Below are positions 55,901 to 64,000 of a DNA stretch of 64,000 nucleotides, in pieces. The DNA is from Siphlonurus alternatus. Taxonomy: Eukaryota; Arthropoda; Insecta; Ephemeroptera; Siphlonuridae. The stretch lies in assembly GCA_949825025.1 (NCBI GenBank), contig OX463780.1, positions 27,804,118-27,868,117 on the forward strand. Direction: 5' to 3'. The notes under the pieces were generated by a model, which searched no databases, was not told where the DNA came from, and worked only from the letters and a program-made list of their open reading frames with translations. Numbering within the stretch: the stretch's first letter is position 1; each line of letters starts with the position of its first letter. The translations under genes were made by a program, and so were the position numbers.

Positions 55901-58900
55901 ATCAATTTTTAAAACAAACAAAACAAAATGGATGACAAAACTCTTGGATTTTAATGATTTTATACATTCTTATTTATATCTAATATAACATTAATTAATA
56001 TATTATGCAAGAAATTAAATTAAAATAACAAGAAAAAAATTTGCAATGATTTTTGCCAAATGACAAAATTAAAAAAAAAAGTGGTTGAATAGGAAAATAT
56101 ATGTCCTTAGCTTAGACTATAAGCAACTCTCTTAACTCAACAAATAAAACCAACACAATTTTCTATACTAAAAATATATATTTATAACAATTAAAATTTA
56201 ATGATATATAATGACTTAATTATTTTACGTAGTTCACAAACCTTATGAATTTAACACTATACTGAATATACAATACATATAATATATATATATATGCTAT
56301 TTTACTTCTCAAAATTATCTCAGCCCAAAACAACAAGGGGGGGGGGAATTGGAAATTTGTGATAGTAGATAAGTGATAAATAAATTAAAATATGGGCAAA
56401 TATAACATCCTATAGAGCAATTTTTAACACAAACAAATTTATCACATTTTTTTTTATCAATGTAATGAGATGTAACACAGAAAATAAATCAAAACCATCA
56501 TAATTATAGGATAATAAGAGGATCCGGTCCCTAGTTTAAAGCAATGGCTTTTCTCGTTTTTTATTCATTTATTTATATTTTTTTTGCGTATTATTTTAAA
56601 TTCCGTTTAATTAATGTTAATCGAACATATATTATGAGTCACAATACATCCCAACCATCAAATCTAACACAACAGCGTTCACCCTATTTTCGCTTTGGTA
56701 TTATTTCATGGATTTAGCCGCAAATTCTCAAGTATAGACACACTTGAGTTGCCTCTGGGATAAACTTCTTCTGCAAATGACATTTTGCAATGTGATATTT
56801 CTTGTTATACCTTAACTTAGTATCATCGGAACACCCACCAGGCTTATATCTACAATAATCAAAAGTGGAATATTCTACCTTAGAACATTTCAAGACGATA
56901 GTTCGTATATATTTTCTCCATGGTGAAAGACATGAACCTTTAATATATATCGTATAATATAATTACTCTACAAATTGATTTTCTACGTGTTGAAAGGAGC
57001 TGAAGGAAAATTGACCCTATGTAACTACAGTAATATATTGTTGGAAGTATATAGAAGGTAAGGTGGCTGACACGAAACCTGTAACTGACGACTATTGTGT
57101 GATGTGAAATGGGGACCTATTGTGTTCTATCAGCCACTTCATTAGGTGCTCCCAATTTTGATATTGCCTATATACTTGAGAGGAAAAAAATAAAAGACGA
57201 GATTTTTCTTTTTCTTTTGATGAAAAAAATATCTATGGTACGTTTATAGCCTGGAGTTACAATAAAGTCATATATAAATAAATAATTTTTTCATCGATCA
57301 CATTTTAAATTCTGGAATACAGCACCCGATTGTATAGATGAGGTCTAGCTCTAAGCCAGGGCTAATTTTGATGACTTCGATTGTTCGGGTGTTCAGTATA
57401 ACGTAAAACCTATTATTTATTTGCATTTGAAACTTTTAAAAATAAATTTATTTTTTTGGTATTTTTGGGTAATAGATCTAATGAAAAATTTGAAATGAAG
57501 ACTCTTAAGTCTGTACATTAAATATACACAGTGCAGCGAACTACATGTATATTATATATGCATTTTTTTCAGTAAGGATATTAAGTGTAGCGCAGGTATA
57601 AGGTGGCAACACTGACCCATCTTTTTAATGTTAATCTGCTTATTTATTAATATTTTTTTAAATTTGAAGGTCGAGAGAAAGAGGATTTGCTCTAGGGTGC
57701 AAAATGGTTTAATAATCTCATATTTGAAAAAAAAAAATAAATAAAAGTCTGTATATCATGACTGCTTACTATAAAACATTTTGCACCACAGCTCTAATTT
57801 CAAAACTTTCCCCAAAAATAATATTGAAATTTTTAAATTATCAAAGCGATCATGAATTTAAAGATCGTTTTACGAGTATATCACGATACGTCAGTGTTGC
57901 TAGCTACTACAATGCTACATGAAATAAATTTAAATGTGTTTATGTTACTATTTTACATCAAATAGCAAAAAAGTGGCATATCAATCTATATTAAATTTGT
58001 ATTCACTATCTGCACATATTTTATGAGGCTAAAAGCTTTGCCTTTTTTCCAATAAAGCCACGCACTTATTTCCTGTGATATCGAGCACATTTAACACTGA
58101 TACACATAAATTTGTTTACATATTCGAGCTGATGGTGTATAGACTGTAGGCTATATAGTATACTGTGTAGACCAATTATACCAAACAAAATCTTCTATGA
58201 ATTTAAAAAATAATAATAGGAAAACATCTTATATTACAGAATTTCGCAGCTTCTTTTTTGCACATGCAATGTACTCTATATTACTTTATATTCTGTTGCT
58301 TTTAAATCATCAAGACAATGCTGACTATGTACTCTTTTAATTTTTAATAAATAAAAAGGTACGTTGACCTATCAAAAATAAGGAAATTTATTGAGAAAAA
58401 TAAGAAAATAGTTTTGGGTACGATTCACGAAGAGAGAGCTAAAACGTGGTTATAGAAACCTGGCTAACTGCTTCATGAATCGCGCTCACTAACATTAACC
58501 AAGTACACTACAAATATTATATGTAATTATATATCATAATATTATATTTATATCTCCATATGAAAATATTGCATTTTAGATGCACATTAACGTATTACGT
58601 ATATGCAAATGACTGTACATGCAGGGGATCTTTATAGCGTGCAACGTTAAATTTTACATTGAACCATATAATTAAATACACCCATCTGAAAACCAAGTGA
58701 TACAACCTTAAATACAAAGTCATTAAATTTTACAATTAAATGCACAAAATGCCATCAAAATGCAAATTTTGTGATCACTGACTTAACCCTTCTTAAAATA
58801 CTATATTAGATTTGAGGGAAAACAAACTCCAATGGTTTCTAATTGCGTACAAAATAAAATACAGAGCGGCATGCTTAAAATGTAAGAATAAATATAAAAT

Positions 58901-59337
58901 ATATTATAAAGAATGTAAGTAAATTATTATTACTATAATATACATAATATATAGGCTAATTGACTTAGATTATGGCATAAAAATGATCAATATAGCAATT
59001 TTTAATCGTAAATCCTAAAAAACACTCTAAATACTACATTTTAAAATAACATATATTATACAGTATTTTGTGTTAATAAATACTGGCTACTTTAAAAATA
59101 TAGTATAATTTCTACATAAAAAAAAATGTTCATAAATATTTCCTAAATAATTTATTTTATAAAAATATCACCAAGTTTATGATGACTTTTAGAGAAAAAA
59201 TTTAGTGCGGTCTCAGTGAGGCATTTGACTTATATTATTATATAAGAAGCTCGCAAGTTTAGAAGTTCAGAAGACGCTTTCAAACCACGGAACTAAAATT
59301 TCTCATTGCAACTCTCTCCCTCTATGCATCCCTCATC

Positions 59338-59341
<4 letters not shown>
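52963..59341. other. Gene-free AT-rich stretch
   Basis: A short (GA)n lies at 55384-55404 and a poly-G of 11 at 56337-56347. GC-richer patches at about 54170-54420 and 54960-55120 show no recognisable product. The shortened MITE is at 58416-58487. No gene supported. Confidence 0.5.
58416..58487. mobile_element. Palindromic MITE, GATTCACGAAGC family, shortened copy
   Basis: It is only 72 bp: GGGTACGATTCACGAAGAGA, then ACGTGGTTATAGAAACCTGG and CTAACTGCTTCATGAATCGC. The middle and much of one arm are missing. Confidence 0.6.

Positions 59342-59393
<52 letters not shown>
59342..59393. repeat. (TC)n microsatellite
   Basis: About 26 uninterrupted TC units inside a longer pyrimidine-rich tract. 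Confidence 0.96.
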
Positions 59394-59396
<3 letters not shown>

Positions 59397-59978
59397 CCCT
59401 CTCAATGTTTCTATGTGGGATGAACGTGACAAAGCTCAATTCATAAAGTTATTTCAGAGAGTTAACGCCTCAAACTCTCTGGAGTGCCGCAATTATAACT
59501 TCATGTATTACCGCACATTTATATAAGACGCTTAAAAATGTCAATTGTTACAACATGTAATATATTTACAAAAAAATTCAAGTAATTCGTACTACAAAAA
59601 CATTATGAATTATATAGCATTCATTTTAATTTAATTATAACATAATCAAGAAATACCGAGATAATACAATGTTACACCAACTTTTAAAAACTAAAGCTCA
59701 ACAAACAGGCGTAAAAACTACACAAAAGTATGATTTTAGCTAGAAAAACAACAAGACGTAAACTATACGAGGAAAATATAATAATAATTTAGGGTCCTGA
59801 AGCAAAACGGTCATGTTTCTATTCTGTCTTCACTTTATTAAAGGTGGATTTCCATGAAGCTATATGTATAAGACGGGACTTGGCGGCGCAGTAAAACTTA
59901 ATTGCAGTATATAAAACCGTATCATGGCAACCATGTTAATTGGCGAGAAAAAAAAATCACGGCGGGATCTCAATTGTC

Positions 59979-60209
<231 letters not shown>

Positions 60210-62445
60210 CTACAACATGGCCACCATATGGTTTTACTGCAAGTGCGCCTTTCTCGAGCTGCAAAGCCAGGCTCCACATCGTTTCATAGAAATCCACCTT
60301 AATCATACCCGGTCAACACCATCATACATAGTAAAAGTTTAGTATAATAGACTATACGTAAATCATGACACTGATTCTTTATCCTTGATCACATGACATA
60401 GTAATTCGAATTTTACTGGATGTATTATGGGTAAATTTATATAACGTGGATTGCTTTTATGAGACATCATTTCAATTTCAATTAATTTCATTTTTTTTTT
60501 TAATTCACACTAAAAATTAAGAAGTATTACACAAAAAAATGTCTTACATGATGATTATAATGTTTGCTATTCAAACTCAGTTCATTTACATTCTACAAAG
60601 AAATATAATATATATATAATTAAATCTAGTTCACTTTATACTAATTATATATGACTGAACTTCTAATTTACAGTTTTTAATTATATTTAAAAAAAAAAAA
60701 CTTGTTCGATACACAAGATAATTTTTCATTCGGAAAATTATGTTTTTGTTGCACAATGTTGAAACTCTTTGCTAATATAGTTACAAATTCTCTTTATTAT
60801 CTACCAATTTTATAAGCATTTTCTACGTTCCACGTTTACGAGTTTTCTAAACTCTTGGGATGTATTGTTAAATTCTATGTAAAATGTCGTATATTTGTTT
60901 TTCTTTTTCTGAATAAAAAAATTTAAAAAGAAATCATTAGAAGTACTCTCTGCAGTGTCTTGGTTAATAATATCAATAAATTAAATGATTGACATTCAAG
61001 TTGAAAATACAATTGATTTTCTTTAGCATGAATTGTTTGGGAAATATTCGACTCTTATTATACTTTTTCCATTATTAACTAAGCATGCATAAAAATATTG
61101 CTATATAACGATGCGTACAGAGCCATGCAGTAATTAAATAGCTTCCATTATCATTAATGTCCATTACAGTTGGCTAAAACCGCAGAATTTTTCATTAGCG
61201 AAGGTATATTTATATCAGAGAAACAGAAATTCAACATAGTTTCTCAAGTAATTAAATTTGAAAAAAAGAAACAGTTCTTACTCTCACAGACATTACATTT
61301 GATAATCTTAGGTTCGTGTTGTGCTATAGGTGCAAGCTTCTTCGTGAATATGATGTTACTTTGATGTTTAAGGAACGATCTCTATACTGAATACCTCACT
61401 GGCTAACAGTTGAACCAGCGTGTTGAATAGTCCCCGCTCCAAGACAAGCAGTACACGCGAGAAGGTCGACCTTACAACTTTGAAAAAACTCTTTTCGCCT
61501 GTGTGCATTCAGTGAATACCACCATCTCTAGTCTGCAGTCAGCAAAGCTCTTTGATACAAGGAAGCATACAAGTTTTGTATAATAATCTCTTCTCATCAT
61601 TGAAGCGTATCCTTTTATCAAACAGTATAACACAGAATTCTACATCATGTTATATATTATACAGTATATGCTATAATATAGCTGTGGGTGTTTGTTATAG
61701 TGATCAAAGAAAATGATGTTTGTATACATTTTATTATAATATTTTCATTTTAATAAGTATATATAAATATTAGAAATAATTTATATAGTTCTAGGAGATT
61801 TTTTTTTTTTTAATATTGAAATGTCTATAATTTTAAAGGATAAGAAACAGTACGTTGTTATGCATATGTAAATTGTATAAATGTGTCTTTATAATAGAAA
61901 TTCCATGATGTTTGATATTTTAATGCATGATTTTGAAGAAATTAAAATTTGTAACATTAAAAGTCTTATAAATCTGAGATTATGATTCCCATTTTTCAAA
62001 AACGTTTTATCAATCAATGAACACCAAATGAAATGGAATATTTGATGTTGTTTTTAATAACATCCGTTTATAGTTTTTAATTGTTGGTGTAATTTATATA
62101 GGCATTGTTGAATCATTGAAAGTCTATGTAATTAAAAAAAGTTTATAAAAGAAAAATAAAAAAAAGTTGTAGTATATAAGTTCAGAAAGTACAAAAGATA
62201 TGTACTAAAATATGGCAATAAACTTAATTTTAATTGTTTTATATCACTTATCATGTCTTTTACATTAAAAATTATATAGCGAATAAAAAACAATTTCAGC
62301 ACCATTGTGTTATGTTTTTTACTGATATTATAGTGCCAAAACTAAAGTAGTGCTGCAAAGAGCTTCGTTACTCCTCTCCCCTTAATTTAGTACACAGTGT
62401 ACAAATACCATTGACATAAATCCATGGTATAATATGATAATATGA
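60210..62445. other. Gene-free AT-rich stretch before the retrotransposon
   Basis: An open stretch at 61170-61361 follows an acceptor-like TTACAG and reads LAKTAEFFISEGIFISEKQ; it has a donor-like GAAG|GTATAT inside but no partner exon. Otherwise nothing. Confidence 0.4.
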
Positions 62446-62472
62446 TCTACTATAAAACAAGACATTATTTCA

Positions 62473-63651
62473 GTGTTCAAAGATCTTGACATTGAAATTG
62501 TTGCTTATTATGGATGGAAGACATTAGCAAAGAAAGTTGCAAGTAATGATGATGAAACAGCTGTTAAAGAACTCTTTGAGGAATCAGCCCAATCTACTGT
62601 AGCAAACGTCATTACCGCTAGGGCCCCTCCTTCTAATAACCTGGCGGTCCTTGTAAGTTCCGGGCAATGCCAGACCTCTACCTTGCGAGAGAGTACCCGC
62701 CCCTCAATTGTCACGCCTGACATAGTGAGGGTGGAGGGACTGCCAGTGCCAGCCACGAAGGAGCAGATGTCTAATACCCGGGGCGAGAAGTCAGGCCTCG
62801 CTCAGGTGAACGACGGTACCACCCCGGGCGAGGAGTCAGGCCTCGCTTCGGTGAACGACGGTACCACCCCGGGCGAGGAGTCAGGCCTCGCTTCGGTGAA
62901 CGACGGTACCACCCCGGGCGAGGAGTCAGGCCTCGCTTCGGTGAACGACGGTACCACCCCGGGCGAGGAGTCAGGCCTCGCTTCGGTGAACGACGGTACC
63001 ACCCCGGGCGAGGAGTCAGGCCTTGCTCCGGTGAACGACGGTACCAACCCGGGCGAGGAGTCAGGCCTCGCTTCGGTGAACGACGGTACCACCCCGGGCG
63101 AGGAGTCAGGCCTCGTTTCGGTGAACGACGGTACCACCCCGGGCGAGGAGTCAGGCCTCGCTCCGGCGAACGACGGTATTGCCCCGAGTGAGGAGTCAAG
63201 TCTTGTTTTGGTAAACAATAGTTTGCCTGAATCAGGACCACCCTTACCAGATCCTGTATGTTCTCTTGAGTTGAATCAAGATATTATAGATCTGAACTCA
63301 TTACATCCAAGACTCAAAGCTTTTTTACTAACGATTTTAGATAATAAATTCCAATTTACAAATGATCTATTAAAAAATGATGAAACTGCTGCTAAGAAAA
63401 GTGCAATTAATTCAGAAAAATCAATTAATGAAATTTCATCTGTTGTCTCACCATCCATTATTAGTAAAAATGATACTATTAATGATAATGTTTTGAGTTC
63501 AAATGTTGATAATTTTAATCTGGCATCTCAATTGAAATCCCCCATTAAAAATTCTCAGGAAGATACACAATCTTCCCCTGTGAGATCACGGCTCCGTGCC
63601 AGTACACTAAACAGTATCTCCACCAAATTGCCCAACAAAAAAAAAACTTAA
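62473..63651 (+). CDS. Retrotransposon N-terminal/ORF1-like protein with ten 15-residue repeats
   Basis: The open frame runs from 62446 (after a TGA at 62443) to TAA at 63649. There is no ATG before the 99th codon; the first usable codon is GTG at 62473, directly after TATTTCA, so the 5' end may be spliced, truncated or non-ATG. Residues 1-100 are an unrecognised region (KDLDIEIVAYYGWKTLAKK). Residues 104-253 hold ten 15-residue units of the form GEESGLASVNDGTTP, the first and last degenerate. Residues 254-392 are acidic then Ser/Asn-rich, ending in a basic patch (RSRLRAS ... KLPNKKK). It is probably an RNA-binding or linker part of a LINE protein, by position only. Confidence 0.6.
   Translation: MFKDLDIEIVAYYGWKTLAKKVASNDDETAVKELFEESAQSTVANVITARAPPSNNLAVLVSSGQCQTSTLRESTRPSIVTPDIVRVEGLPVPATKEQMSNTRGEKSGLAQVNDGTTPGEESGLASVNDGTTPGEESGLASVNDGTTPGEESGLASVNDGTTPGEESGLASVNDGTTPGEESGLAPVNDGTNPGEESGLASVNDGTTPGEESGLVSVNDGTTPGEESGLAPANDGIAPSEESSLVLVNNSLPESGPPLPDPVCSLELNQDIIDLNSLHPRLKAFLLTILDNKFQFTNDLLKNDETAAKKSAINSEKSINEISSVVSPSIISKNDTINDNVLSSNVDNFNLASQLKSPIKNSQEDTQSSPVRSRLRASTLNSISTKLPNKKKT
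62782..63231 (+). repeat. 45-bp GC-rich coding minisatellite, ten units
   Basis: The unit includes ACCCCGGGCGAGGAGTCAGG and CGGTGAACGACGG. Units two to five are virtually identical and the last one is strongly diverged. The 45-bp length keeps frame, and because no frame of the unit carries a stop, long false ORFs appear on the minus strand. Confidence 0.95.
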
Positions 63652-64000
63652 TGTTCAGGTTCACTCAGCCCCATGTAATATTAAAATTCTTCAGCTTAAC
63701 TTACCAGGCCTAAAAAATAAATTACCAAAATTTGAGTATTTTCTTGAAATGGTTGATTGTGATATAATTATATTATGTGAACATGGGCTGAATGAATCTG
63801 AAATTATAACAATAAATTTTAAAAATTTTATGATAGTTTCATATTACTGTAGAGATATTCAAAAATGTGGGGGAGTAGTAATTCTATCTCGTAAAGGTTC
63901 AAATATAAATGATATTAAAATAAAATCCATTGAATCAGTTTTTGAATGCTGCATAGCGAAATTAGTAATTAACAAGACAACAAACATTTATTTTGCTTCT
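63638..64000 (+). CDS. AP-endonuclease-like domain of the retrotransposon, partial
   Basis: The frame is +1 to the upstream ORF and runs off the window. It reads IKILQLNLPGLKNKLPKFEY, then CDIIILCEHGLNESEI and CGGVVILSRKG. In LINE endonucleases these correspond to the N-x-x-GL motif near the start, the catalytic Glu in C-E-H, and the GGV-ILxR strand. The later catalytic Asp/His motifs are not in view. Host exonuclease-endonuclease-phosphatase proteins are less likely given the LxNK spacing and context. Confidence 0.75.

Larger units (their letters stand above)
62446..64000 (+). mobile_element. LINE-type non-LTR retrotransposon, 5' part, cut by window end
   Basis: An ORF with internal repeats (62473-63651) is followed within about 30 bp by an AP-endonuclease-like domain (63638-64000), the order of ORF1/N-terminal region then endonuclease in non-LTR retrotransposons. 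Reverse transcriptase would lie beyond base 64000. The clade cannot be fixed from the visible part. Confidence 0.75.

Noticed and set aside
61170..61364. Plus-strand open frame after TTACAG
   Set aside because: Short, AT-rich composition and no partner exon; noted only inside the gene-free stretch.
62771..63241. Minus-strand open frames of 138-156 codons with PGWYRRSP or SSPGVVPSFTEA repeats
   Set aside because: They are shadows of the 45-bp minisatellite, whose length is a multiple of three and which lacks stops in these frames; the plus-strand frame continues into non-repetitive protein-like sequence.

Overview
The window looks like AT-rich nuclear DNA from an arthropod, most plausibly a crustacean. 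Coding exons are short, GC-rich and bounded by GT-AG introns. The surrounding DNA is AT-rich and full of AT, GA/TC and TTTA microsatellites, small hairpin transposons and one non-LTR retrotransposon. No rRNA, tRNA, CRISPR array or bacterial-style operon was seen. The crustacean assignment is inference; the arthropod assignment rests mainly on the cadherin type.

The left third (1-20547, minus strand) carries one gene read right to left. I could join 23 consecutive exons in frame across 22 introns into about 1,260 residues: eleven complete extracellular cadherin (EC) repeats and the start of a twelfth. EC order and idiosyncratic segments match my recollection of the arthropod non-classical cadherin Cad87A. 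The signal-peptide exon was not found and lies upstream (to the right). The last EC repeats, transmembrane segment and cytoplasmic tail lie beyond base 1. Its introns hold AT microsatellites, short hairpins and at least two MITE-like insertions, plus an unrecognised plus-strand coding remnant at 16482-16971.

The middle (20.5-62.4 kb) has no convincing gene. It may be the long first intron or upstream region of the cadherin gene, or intergenic DNA. It contains a 200-N gap inside a GA repeat, several inverted-repeat MITE families, a tandem hAT-like MITE with a perfect 8-bp target-site duplication, and a large palindrome at 46.3-49.3 kb with two nearly identical arms of about 1.15 kb.

The right end (62.4-64.0 kb, plus strand) holds the 5' part of a LINE-type retrotransposon: an ORF with ten 15-residue repeats (a 45-bp GC-rich minisatellite), then, in another frame after a ten-A run, an AP-endonuclease-like domain cut by the window edge.

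The cadherin would be a membrane adhesion protein; everything else is repeat or mobile DNA with no evident functional link to it.
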